Of a stretch of 35,030 bases of DNA, positions 26,871-35,030 are shown piece by piece. Under the pieces are notes generated by a model. The model saw only the letters and a program-made list of their open reading frames with translations. It made no database searches and had not been told where the DNA came from. Origin of the DNA: Sulfurimonas sp. Its GTDB lineage: Bacteria; Campylobacterota; Campylobacteria; Campylobacterales; Sulfurimonadaceae. Where the stretch lies: NCBI GenBank assembly GCA_027064515.1, contig JAMOPL010000120.1, positions 1-35,030 on the forward strand. Direction: 5' to 3'. Numbering within the stretch: position 1 is the stretch's first letter; every line of letters begins with the position of its first letter. The translations under genes and the position numbers were made by a program.

Positions 26871-28097
26871 CTACTCTCTCGCTGATGTACCTTTAAGAGA
26901 AAGACTTAAGATAAAACCAAGCGCAAGAAGAGCAATACTTAAACTATAAATTACACTGTAATTTCCTATGTATTTTAAAAGAACCCCTCCTAAAACAGGG
27001 AAAAAGAGTCCTAGTGAGGTAATATTTGTCTGTAGTGCCGTATAGATAGGGCGTTTCTCTTCTGGTGCTATCTCAATAACAAGGTTCATACCACTAATAC
27101 TAAAACCATCAAGCCCTACCCCAAAAAGGAAAAAGATAAACGCATAGAGCCATAAAGAGTCTGCAAAAAGTGCCAAAACAAATGCTAAAATCATAAAAAT
27201 AAAACTCAATGTAAGCATCTTCTCATAATCACTGATTTTTTTCCAAAGCAGACTACTTCCTACAATACTTCCAAGCATCTGCACCATAATAAAACCACCA
27301 AGCATCCAACCACTAAGCGTAAAAGAGCTGTTTGCATGTAAAATAACAAAAGGCATAGAGAGATAGTAAGCAAAACTTAAAAAAATAACAATAATCTGAC
27401 GCTGCAGTCGCTTATCGCCTTTAAGTGTTTTCATGGCATTTTTCAAAAAGAGTCCAAAGTGTTTCTCTTTTATCTGTATATGTTCCTTCTTTGGCTCATC
27501 AATCGTCGAAAAAAGCAAAAAACCAATTCCCATAATAAAGCTACTTACCATGAACAAGTAGGCATAATTGAGCGGTGCTTCATAATTATTTAGCACATAT
27601 CCAGCTACTCCACCACTTACAATAGAAGCCACTGAGCCTGCAATCTGACGATTTGCCATTGTACGTCCACGATATTTTTTAGAAAATATCTTCGCTTGCA
27701 GCTCTTTGAAATAGATAGCACCAAAACCTGCCATAAAGGAGAAGAAGAAAAGCCCAAAACCAATAAGAAGAAGTGTTAATGTTTTGTTTGAATCCCCAAT
27801 AAAGTAGATACTCAAGCCAATACTCAGCCACGAAAGCCAACGAAAGAAGAAAACTCTTGAAAGATAAGGCAACACTCGCTTATAAGCCTGCGCATGAAAA
27901 GCAACATAGAGCTGAATAATAATAGCACCACCACGAAGCAGGGAGACAAAGAGTCCTACAACAACCATACTCTCACTAAAATGTTCTACTATAAGCGGTA
28001 AAATTGTAGAGGGCTCGGCTATGGTAACAGCAAGGGAGAGAAAAAATGCGTGGGCTACATTTTTATAGCCATTTTTAGGATTGTCTATCTTATACAT
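26871..28097 (-). CDS. MFS transporter
   Basis: 408 aa, multi-TM, MANRQIAGSVASIVSGGVAGYVL. Confidence 0.8.
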   Translation of the reverse strand: MYKIDNPKNGYKNVAHAFFLSLAVTIAEPSTILPLIVEHFSESMVVVGLFVSLLRGGAIIIQLYVAFHAQAYKRVLPYLSRVFFFRWLSWLSIGLSIYFIGDSNKTLTLLLIGFGLFFFSFMAGFGAIYFKELQAKIFSKKYRGRTMANRQIAGSVASIVSGGVAGYVLNNYEAPLNYAYLFMVSSFIMGIGFLLFSTIDEPKKEHIQIKEKHFGLFLKNAMKTLKGDKRLQRQIIVIFLSFAYYLSMPFVILHANSSFTLSGWMLGGFIMVQMLGSIVGSSLLWKKISDYEKMLTLSFIFMILAFVLALFADSLWLYAFIFFLFGVGLDGFSISGMNLVIEIAPEEKRPIYTALQTNITSLGLFFPVLGGVLLKYIGNYSVIYSLSIALLALGFILSLSLKGTSARE

Positions 28098-28138
28098 TTG
28101 CTCTCTTTATAATTTTTAGAAGATGAAATTATAGCAGT

Positions 28139-28588
28139 TTAGAGATAATCGTTCTCATTTTTTATGGGAACTTCACTATATCGTTGTAAAAAAATATCAG
28201 CTGCGATACCGTTGCCTTTTTTTAGCTCTCTCCCCTCTGTATCTAAAACAGGAGTAGTTTTATAACCACACGAAGGAGATTTTGCTTTAAGCACTATTGC
28301 ATCTGCGTGAGGGTTTGCTAGACAAAACGCTTCAATCTCCTCACGCAATAATGCTGTAACATCCTTTTTGCCCTCATGCGTAAGAATATGATTTTCACCA
28401 TCGATCTCTACTACATCAATACGCTCACGCGGTGTTCCAAAGAGCGGTGCTTCAGGACAAAAAGGGATAATCTCATAGCCATCAAATGCCTTTGCTACTG
28501 CACTTATCTCCTTGGTTTTACCATCATAGCGACAATACTCACCTAAAATACAGGCTGAAATAATGACCTTTTTCCTAGCAGATGACAA
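28139..28588 (-). CDS. DUF523 family protein
   Basis: VIISACILGEYCRYDGKTK...PFCPEAPLFGTPRERIDV...VLKAKSPSCGY. Confidence 0.9.
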   Translation of the reverse strand: MSSARKKVIISACILGEYCRYDGKTKEISAVAKAFDGYEIIPFCPEAPLFGTPRERIDVVEIDGENHILTHEGKKDVTALLREEIEAFCLANPHADAIVLKAKSPSCGYKTTPVLDTEGRELKKGNGIAADIFLQRYSEVPIKNENDYL

Positions 28589-29990
28589 TTGATTTAATCT
28601 CCGTCATCTCTTCAATGGCAAAACGAGGACCTTCACGCCCAACACCAGAGAGTTTCACTCCACCATAGGGCTGAATGTCAAAACGCAGTGTCGGCATATC
28701 ATTAATGACAATGCCCCCTGCTTCAAGCTCATCAACGGCACGATTCATAAGACTCAAATCATTAGTGAAAACAGAAAATTGCAATCCAAATGGTGAATCA
28801 TTCATACGCCCAAGCGCATCATCAAAACTCTCAACTTTTACAAGTGAGACAATAGGAGCAAAAACCTCTTCACAGACAATCGCCATATCATCACGTACAT
28901 TTGCCATAACACAAGGGTGAAAGATTCTTCCCTCCACGTGAGGTACAAGCAGAGGAATCGCCCCCTCTTCTATGGCAGACTCAACCCAGCGTAGTGCACG
29001 TCCACACGCCTCATCATCAATGAGCGGTCCCATAAATGTTGCATCATCATAAGGGTTACCGACTTTGAGCTTCTTTGTTGCTGTTGCCATTAACTCTGCG
29101 AACTCGTCATAAATATCAGCCTCTACATAAATACGCTGCAGACTTATACAGACCTGTCCTGAGTTTACAAATGCACCAAGTGCACATTTTGTCGCTGCGA
29201 GCGCCAAGTCTGCCGATTTTTCAACAAAAGTTGCTGCATTACCGCCGAGTTCTAGTCCTACTTTTTTAATACCGGCACTTTTTGCAATGATATTTCCGAC
29301 AGGAACACTCCCTGTAAAACTGATGACACGAGGAATATCCGAAGTTACCAGAGCGCTTCCCACCTCTGCATCGCCATAAACAACTGAGAGAGCATCAGGA
29401 ATAGCAAATTCACTCTCTATGAATAGTTTTGCGAATTTATACGAAGTAAGCGGTGCTTCAGGAGTTGGTTTAAGCACTACGGCATTTCCTGCCACCAGTG
29501 CAGGTCCAAGTTTGTGTGCTACAAGGTTAAGCGGAAAGTTAAAAGGGGTAATAGCAACCACAACACCAACCGGTTCACGTCTAAAAAATGCCATTGTCTT
29601 TTTACCAGAAACAAAAGCGTCTGTGTTAATCGTCTCACCACCAATCGTTCGCATCGTCTCAGCAGAGAGCGTAATAGTCTCAATACAGCGTTCAACTTCA
29701 ACGCGTGCATAAGTAATAGGCTTACCTACCTCATCAGTAATGGTCTTGGCAATATCTTCTTTATTCTCACGCAGCTTTGCAGCAACATCAAGAAGCCATG
29801 CACAGCGTTGTGCAAGTGTTGATCTCTTTGCAAATTTTGCAGCATCTTGAGCAATTTTCAGCGCTTTTTTTGCATCATCTGCATCACAGATCGGAGCACG
29901 TGAGACAACATCACCACTATAAGGTGATCGACGCTCGCTCCACTCCTCTTTTACAGCTTGTATTGAGCCAAAAAATATCTTTGCATCCAT
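28575..29990 (-). CDS. NAD(P)-dependent aldehyde dehydrogenase
   Basis: 471 aa; PFNFPLNLVAHKLGPALVAGNAVVLKP; FTGSVPVGNII; LELGGNAA; NSGQVCISLQRIYV; EEVFAPIV. Confidence 0.93.
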   Translation of the reverse strand: MDAKIFFGSIQAVKEEWSERRSPYSGDVVSRAPICDADDAKKALKIAQDAAKFAKRSTLAQRCAWLLDVAAKLRENKEDIAKTITDEVGKPITYARVEVERCIETITLSAETMRTIGGETINTDAFVSGKKTMAFFRREPVGVVVAITPFNFPLNLVAHKLGPALVAGNAVVLKPTPEAPLTSYKFAKLFIESEFAIPDALSVVYGDAEVGSALVTSDIPRVISFTGSVPVGNIIAKSAGIKKVGLELGGNAATFVEKSADLALAATKCALGAFVNSGQVCISLQRIYVEADIYDEFAELMATATKKLKVGNPYDDATFMGPLIDDEACGRALRWVESAIEEGAIPLLVPHVEGRIFHPCVMANVRDDMAIVCEEVFAPIVSLVKVESFDDALGRMNDSPFGLQFSVFTNDLSLMNRAVDELEAGGIVINDMPTLRFDIQPYGGVKLSGVGREGPRFAIEEMTEIKSIVIC

Positions 29991-30044
29991 AAAAATTCTC
30001 CAATAGTCATATGAAGAAAATTATATCACGCAAAAGAGAATTTC

Positions 30045-30728
30045 TTACTTAACAACCTCAAAAGAGTCATTCTCTTTTTGTGCTTTAATATCTGGTCTCT
30101 CACTATTTTCTAGTTGATCAAGGTCATCACCATCAAAAAGTTCCATTTTTGGAATAACAATAGCAATAAGAATGAGAGCAATTCCAAAGATAAATACCCA
30201 CATAGTTGCACTCTCACCCGTAACACTGACAAGCGTCTCTTTACCAAGACTTTCACCCATTAATGGATGAAAGATATCATCATAATATTTTGTAAATATC
30301 CAAGCTGCAAAGATACCACCAACAGCACCAACAGCAACATCTACACGCCCTTCTGCAATTGATATAGGTCCGGTACCAGGACATTTACCCATAATCGCCA
30401 TGCCAATACCAAAAATAACACCTCCAATAATAAGGCCAGAGAGTATCATCGGTTTTACATGATAAGAGGCATACCCCATCTTTATCTCAAAATAAAGAAC
30501 AATACTGGTAATACCAATAGCCAAAAAGAGCATTTTAGGAATGATTGTATCTTTTCCCATCGCAAAACCGGCAATCTTTTCAAACTTATCAACACGTGTA
30601 TATTGAATAATTCCGCCAAAAACAATACCTATAAGAAATACAAGCCAAAAAGAACCGTGTCCTTCATTTTGAACAATAGTGTACATATCTGCTGTACGAG
30701 AGAGCACAAAATTAAAATATTCACCCAT
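30045..30728 (-). CDS. YeeE/YedE family membrane protein
   Basis: 227 aa; IGMAIMGKCPGTGPISIAEGRVD; paired with the next ORF. Confidence 0.8.
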   Translation of the reverse strand: MGEYFNFVLSRTADMYTIVQNEGHGSFWLVFLIGIVFGGIIQYTRVDKFEKIAGFAMGKDTIIPKMLFLAIGITSIVLYFEIKMGYASYHVKPMILSGLIIGGVIFGIGMAIMGKCPGTGPISIAEGRVDVAVGAVGGIFAAWIFTKYYDDIFHPLMGESLGKETLVSVTGESATMWVFIFGIALILIAIVIPKMELFDGDDLDQLENSERPDIKAQKENDSFEVVK

Positions 30729-31237
30729 TAAGACTCCTTATTTTTTTTATAAAAGAGTTTACCCGTCACTAAAAGTGTCACAAGTACAACTCCGCCAAAA
30801 ATCATCGAGCTAAATGCTGTTTGACTCATACCTGACATAAAGTGTCCTGATGTACAACCCCCTGCAAGACGCGCACCGATGATAAGTAAAAATCCAGAGA
30901 TAAAACTCCAAATGAGACGTGAAACTACAGAGTTGTTTTTATAGGCTTTCCAACCTGCTGGAATAACACTGATACGAAACGTTTTTGTAATAAAAACAGA
31001 AGTAATAAAACCGCCAACAAGCGCACCCAAGAGCATAACACCTTCCCAGGCACCAGCTTTTTCTACCTCTTGAAGATAGGTATAATCTTTTGGATCCATT
31101 CCAAATAAAATTCCTGCATAATACGGTACATACGTTGAAGCCCCAATAGGTCGGTTTGCGCCAAATACAGAAAATGTAAAAAGGAGCAGGAGTGCCATTA
31201 ATATGCCACCCATCCACCACGACAATCTTCTATTCAT
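30728..31237 (-). CDS. YeeE/YedE family membrane protein
   Basis: 169 aa; SGFLLIIGARLAGGCTSGHFMSGMSQTAFSSMIFG. Confidence 0.85.
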   Translation of the reverse strand: MNRRLSWWMGGILMALLLLFTFSVFGANRPIGASTYVPYYAGILFGMDPKDYTYLQEVEKAGAWEGVMLLGALVGGFITSVFITKTFRISVIPAGWKAYKNNSVVSRLIWSFISGFLLIIGARLAGGCTSGHFMSGMSQTAFSSMIFGGVVLVTLLVTGKLFYKKNKES

Positions 31238-31352
31238 TAAATTTCCTTATAGTAAAAATAAATCTACTATTATATTATATTATTTTTATAAATAAACAGC
31301 AACAGTAATGAAAAATAATTTTTTCTTAAATAAAAAAGTATAAAATAGCTTT

Positions 31353-31751
31353 ATGAAAACTTTTTTAACAATACTTTTACTTATAACACACCTCTTTGCC
31401 TATGAAACTGACTCATGGATTCACAACTATGACGCAGGCGTTAAACTTGCCAAGAAAGAGCATAAAAACATATACCTTTTCATTGGTGCAGACAAATGTA
31501 AATTTTGTAAAATCTTCAAAGAAAAAACACTTTCACAAAAAAAAGTTATGGATAAACTCCATAAAGATTATGTTCTTATCTATCTCTCACGTGACCGACA
31601 TAAAATCCCAGATAAGTTTGAAAAATTTGGCGCACCACGCCACTACTTTTTAGATGAAAACGGTAAGATAGTGTTTGCAACTTTTGGAGTAGTAGAACCT
31701 GCTGGTTTTTTTACTATTTTAGATGAAGCAGAGCTTAGCAAAGAGGATTAA
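31353..31751 (+). CDS. Thioredoxin-like periplasmic protein
   Basis: Signal peptide; AKKEHKNIYLFIGADKCKFCKIFKEKTL...FGAPRHYFLDENGKIV. Confidence 0.85.
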   Translation: MKTFLTILLLITHLFAYETDSWIHNYDAGVKLAKKEHKNIYLFIGADKCKFCKIFKEKTLSQKKVMDKLHKDYVLIYLSRDRHKIPDKFEKFGAPRHYFLDENGKIVFATFGVVEPAGFFTILDEAELSKED

Positions 31752-32077
31752 AGGGTAATATTTTCTACCATCTCTACTACTTTTGGAGTAACGATGAGTG
31801 CATCAAAAGTAAAATCCCCATCAAAGCCATTTTTTTTCATATATACCTGAGCAGTTTTTATAATTTTAGAGAGTTTTGCAGGGGTAATGTTTTGAATAGC
31901 CAGTTCATAATCTTCACCGCTTTTCACCTCTACAAAATGCAAAACTCCCTCTTTTTCTGCAATAATATCAATCTCTCCAAAACGAGAGTAAACATTACGA
32001 TCGACAATGTTATAAGCAGCTTGAAAAAGATAATCACATGCCCTCTCTTCGGCTTCATTACCTTTGGCTCTGCTCAT
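31748..32077 (-). CDS. YraN/UPF0102 family endonuclease-like protein
   Basis: GNEAEERACDYLFQAAYNIVDRNVYSRFGEIDIIAEKEGVLHFVEVKSG. Confidence 0.9.
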   Translation of the reverse strand: MSRAKGNEAEERACDYLFQAAYNIVDRNVYSRFGEIDIIAEKEGVLHFVEVKSGEDYELAIQNITPAKLSKIIKTAQVYMKKNGFDGDFTFDALIVTPKVVEMVENITL

Positions 32078-32078
32078 T

Positions 32079-34178
32079 TTAAGCCTTAATTACCTCAACT
32101 TTAATGCTCTTAAACGCAGCAGTGAAAATGAGCTCATCATGTGCATCTCCAAAGAGTGCATTAATGCGGCTGTTTGCATGGTGAAACGTAGTAAACAGTG
32201 TCTTTGGTTCTATTTTATCCGTTATTTTTACACGGAGTGGGCTTGTTTGACCGAATGCACTTTTGAGTATCACTTTTTCACTCGTAAAATCCGCTGCATC
32301 AGCTTCACTTACAAGCAGAATATCTTCAGCATATCTATTGTTTAACTTTTCGCTTCGTTTTGTCTGAGCAGCATTATTGTAGTGAGCAAGAGTTCTTCCT
32401 GTTGTTAGATGATAGCCATTGAGCTTACCATTTATAATCTCTTGCACCATTCCACGCAACTTATACTGATGATAGACAAAGCGTCCATACCCATCTTCTG
32501 TTCTAAAATCCAACTGATGTAAAATCGGAGTATCTTCAGTATGTACCGGCCACTGCAAACCACGCTTACGATGCTTCTCAAGTCGATGATAATCAGCTCC
32601 GCTAAAACGTCTGTACGCCACACGTTGAACCTCTTGCCACACCTCTTTTGAACTCTTATAGTTTGCACTTCCACCCATTTTATTATCAAGTATCTGCATT
32701 ACTTCCCAATCATCTGGCAAATCAGATTGTACCAGAGGTTGAGAGAGGTGCAGACGACGCATGGCATTAACATAGACACCTGTTTTTTCATACGCAGATT
32801 TTACACCCACAACAATATCCGCACGCTTGGCAACATCTGTCATAAAAAGCTCTTGAACAAAAAGAAGCTCAAGCTCTTCAAACGCTCGCTCTACTTTGTT
32901 TAGATTTGGGTGGATATGTGTCAAATCTTCACCCATATTCAAAATGGCTTTTACCTTACCATCAAACATTGCATCAACAAGTTGCGGTGTCATCAGCCCA
33001 ATCTCTTTTGGCTCTTGATAATCAGGATCATAATAAGGAAGCATCCCCATATCACAAGCGCCCTGCACATTATTTTGCCCACGCAAAGGCATCAATCCTG
33101 TTCCCGGTTTTCCTATGTTACCTGTCATAAGTGCAAGATGTGTAATTGCCATAACCGCATATGAGCCATCAAGATGTTCGGTAATTCCAAGTCCCCAAAA
33201 AATCATTGACTTTTTCAGAGCATATTCACGTGCCACTTTACGAACAAGCTTTGAAAGATCTTCATATCCCTCTACTGATTTAAAATAGTCAGGATTAGCA
33301 TAAGGATCATTCAGTATCTTCTCTTTAAATATCCCAAAACCTTTCGTTCTGTCTTCAATAAAACTCTCATCATAGAGCTCTTCATCGATGATAACATAGG
33401 CAAGCATATTCAGGATTAAGAGATTGGCTTCATGCGGCATAATCGCTTTATATTTTGCAAAGCGATGCAGTTTTATCTCACGTACATCAAAAACAGCCAG
33501 ATTATCATTTTCACGTGCCACATCAAGTATGCGATTTGCAATAATGGGATGCGCTTCTGTTGTATTTGAGCCGATAACTATCATAAACTCAGCATTATAG
33601 ATGTCATTATAAGGATTTGTTGCAGCACCCTCGCCAATGGTAGCACGCATACCTTTGAGTGATGGAGAGTGGCAAACACGAGCACAGTTATCTACGTGAG
33701 GAGAGTGTAAAGTATGACGGGTAAATTTTTGAAAAAGATATGAAGATTCACAGGAAGTACGTGCTCCACCAATAGAAGCTACAGATTTATTGCCATAATT
33801 TTTTTGAATCTCTTTGAGTTTCATCGCACAAGCAGTCGTTGCCGCTTCAAGATCACACTCATACCAAGTCTCATCAAAATCAACCAAAGCAGCACTTACT
33901 GTCTCATGAATAGCAGGATTTTTCTCTAAAAAACTTTTTCTTATGCGAGGTGTTTTTAGTCTGTCATCAGCATCAACAAACTCATATCCATATTTCCCCT
34001 TGATACAGAGTTTTCCTTGTGAAACCACACCATCAGGATGAGCAAAAATCTTTTTTATTTTATTCTCTTTGATATCAACATGTGCTGCAATATCACACCC
34101 AACACCACAGTAGGTACATACACTGTCTATTGTCTCTATATTTTCCATTTTTCCCGCTCTCCCCTTAACTATTTTCAT
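32079..34178 (-). CDS. Formate dehydrogenase alpha-like molybdopterin oxidoreductase (Cys type)
   Basis: CTYCGVGCDIAAHV; DNCARVCHSPSLKGMRATIGEGAATNPYNDI (Cys at the Sec-equivalent site); GQNNVQGACDMG. A start at 34148 (MENIETIDSVCTYCG) is also possible. Confidence 0.9.
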   Translation of the reverse strand: MKIVKGRAGKMENIETIDSVCTYCGVGCDIAAHVDIKENKIKKIFAHPDGVVSQGKLCIKGKYGYEFVDADDRLKTPRIRKSFLEKNPAIHETVSAALVDFDETWYECDLEAATTACAMKLKEIQKNYGNKSVASIGGARTSCESSYLFQKFTRHTLHSPHVDNCARVCHSPSLKGMRATIGEGAATNPYNDIYNAEFMIVIGSNTTEAHPIIANRILDVARENDNLAVFDVREIKLHRFAKYKAIMPHEANLLILNMLAYVIIDEELYDESFIEDRTKGFGIFKEKILNDPYANPDYFKSVEGYEDLSKLVRKVAREYALKKSMIFWGLGITEHLDGSYAVMAITHLALMTGNIGKPGTGLMPLRGQNNVQGACDMGMLPYYDPDYQEPKEIGLMTPQLVDAMFDGKVKAILNMGEDLTHIHPNLNKVERAFEELELLFVQELFMTDVAKRADIVVGVKSAYEKTGVYVNAMRRLHLSQPLVQSDLPDDWEVMQILDNKMGGSANYKSSKEVWQEVQRVAYRRFSGADYHRLEKHRKRGLQWPVHTEDTPILHQLDFRTEDGYGRFVYHQYKLRGMVQEIINGKLNGYHLTTGRTLAHYNNAAQTKRSEKLNNRYAEDILLVSEADAADFTSEKVILKSAFGQTSPLRVKITDKIEPKTLFTTFHHANSRINALFGDAHDELIFTAAFKSIKVEVIKA

Positions 34179-34187
34179 AGTCTCATA

Positions 34188-34262
34188 AGATTTTTTAAGA
34201 TTTTTTTCTGAAGCTCAGACCGAAAGGAGGATTTATCTTTAGAAAAGAGTCTTAAAAAATCT
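34188..34262 (-). promoter_or_regulatory. 13-bp perfect inverted repeat in the upstream/leader region of the Cys-type FDH-like gene
   Basis: AGATTTTTTAAGA (34188-34200) and TCTTAAAAAATCT (34250-34262) enclosing 49 nt. Confidence 0.5.
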
Positions 34263-34349
34263 GAAATATACAATTAGTGAAGATAGTTTACAATTCTTTG
34301 CCTTAAGAGTGATGGAAGCCAAGCTATAAACTAAGATATTCAACGCACT

Positions 34350-34751
34350 CTAAGCTATATATTTCTTTACAAAATCACTGCTACTATATACTTCAACATC
34401 AACTTGAAGAAACTCTTTATCATTACTGATTATACACTCTGCAGCAGATTCTTTTGCACAGATATATTGTAAATTATCTTCCAAATCACTGTTTGTTAAG
34501 TGTAAAGCTTCTAAAACACTCTTGTTGTTAGCTCCAACAACTTCAAACATATCATTGACAAGTCTTAAAAATGCTCGAATATCTTTAATCTGTTTTCTAG
34601 CCACATAATCAATATTGAGCAGTGTAATATCCAAAACAACACCCTCAAAAAGATTCGCTTCTACACTGTTTAAAATGACAAGTGCATCTTCATAATTTGC
34701 TCGCTCTAAAAGAAGATCTAAAAATATATTTGTATCTACAAAGATTTTCAT
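34350..34751 (-). CDS. PIN-domain toxin-like ribonuclease
   Basis: MKIFVDTNIFLDLLLER...AAECIISNDKEFL; overlaps the antitoxin by 4 nt. Confidence 0.85.
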   Translation of the reverse strand: MKIFVDTNIFLDLLLERANYEDALVILNSVEANLFEGVVLDITLLNIDYVARKQIKDIRAFLRLVNDMFEVVGANNKSVLEALHLTNSDLEDNLQYICAKESAAECIISNDKEFLQVDVEVYSSSDFVKKYIA

Positions 34752-35008
34752 TTGACTATCGCATTATATCGTGCATCATCAGTTTTAAAAGAGTCATCAA
34801 GCATACCGGTAAATTTTGAAAAACTCCCTTTTTTAAGCCCCTCTTTGTCAGCCGCTCGACTCACCAAATCTTGATACTCTTCATAAGGCAAAATTACTGC
34901 CCGTTTTTTATGAGACTTTTTATCTACAATAACGACTAGTTTATTTAATATTTTTGTAAATTGTGACTGTGCTTGAGATATACCTAGTTCTATCATATCT
35001 ATCTCCAT
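34748..35008 (-). CDS. Type II antitoxin, Phd/YefM-like
   Basis: 86 aa; GISQAQSQFTKILNKLVVIVDKKSHKKRAVILPYEEYQDLV; upstream of the PIN ORF. Confidence 0.75.
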   Translation of the reverse strand: MEIDMIELGISQAQSQFTKILNKLVVIVDKKSHKKRAVILPYEEYQDLVSRAADKEGLKKGSFSKFTGMLDDSFKTDDARYNAIVK

Positions 35009-35030
35009 ATATTTATATATGTATATTATA

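Noticed and set aside
28675-29992. Plus-strand ORFs within the aldehyde dehydrogenase gene
   Set aside because: Overlap a well-supported minus-strand aldehyde dehydrogenase and show no family features.
30045-31237. YeeE/YedE pair as part of the selenium block
   Set aside because: YedE proteins can associate with selenium genes, but this pair lies in the less AT-rich flank away from the sel genes; a sulfur-compound transport role is at least as likely.
34350-35008. PIN/antitoxin pair as a defence island
   Set aside because: An isolated, ordinary type II toxin-antitoxin-like pair at the window edge with no other defence genes visible.

Overview
The window looks like a Campylobacterota-type chromosome; this assignment is inference from protein style, with no database search. 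Its centre, about 2.9-26.8 kb, is a conspicuously AT-rich block holding what appears to be a complete selenocysteine (Sec) / formate dehydrogenase module. It contains selD (itself a selenoprotein with an in-frame TGA), a DsrE-like protein, YedF, a Tat-exported transglutaminase-like protein, selA, selB, a NifX-like small protein and an uncharacterised protein with an RNxxxH (HEPN-like) motif. It continues with a Wtp-type tungstate/molybdate ABC transporter, moeA, a ModE-like regulator with a duplicated Cys-containing N-terminal unit, fdhD, fdhC, fdhB, fdhA (Sec, in-frame TGA), a small Tat peptide, a TorD-family chaperone and a large ferredoxin. A divergent periplasmic-binding-protein / histidine kinase / response regulator trio and tRNA-Sec (UCA) close the block. 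Both in-frame TGA codons are followed at SECIS-like spacing by perfect hairpins with GG in the loop, and the ORF track splits or truncates both genes at those codons. The less AT-rich flanks carry ordinary genes: MFS transporters, DUF302, a SLAC1/TehA-like transporter, a Gly/Arg-rich repeat protein, DUF523, an aldehyde dehydrogenase, a YeeE/YedE pair, a thioredoxin-like protein, YraN, a Cys-type formate dehydrogenase-like molybdoenzyme and a PIN/antitoxin pair. Several precise palindromes and hairpins sit in the intergenic regions of the block. All family calls come from reading motifs by eye and need HMM confirmation.
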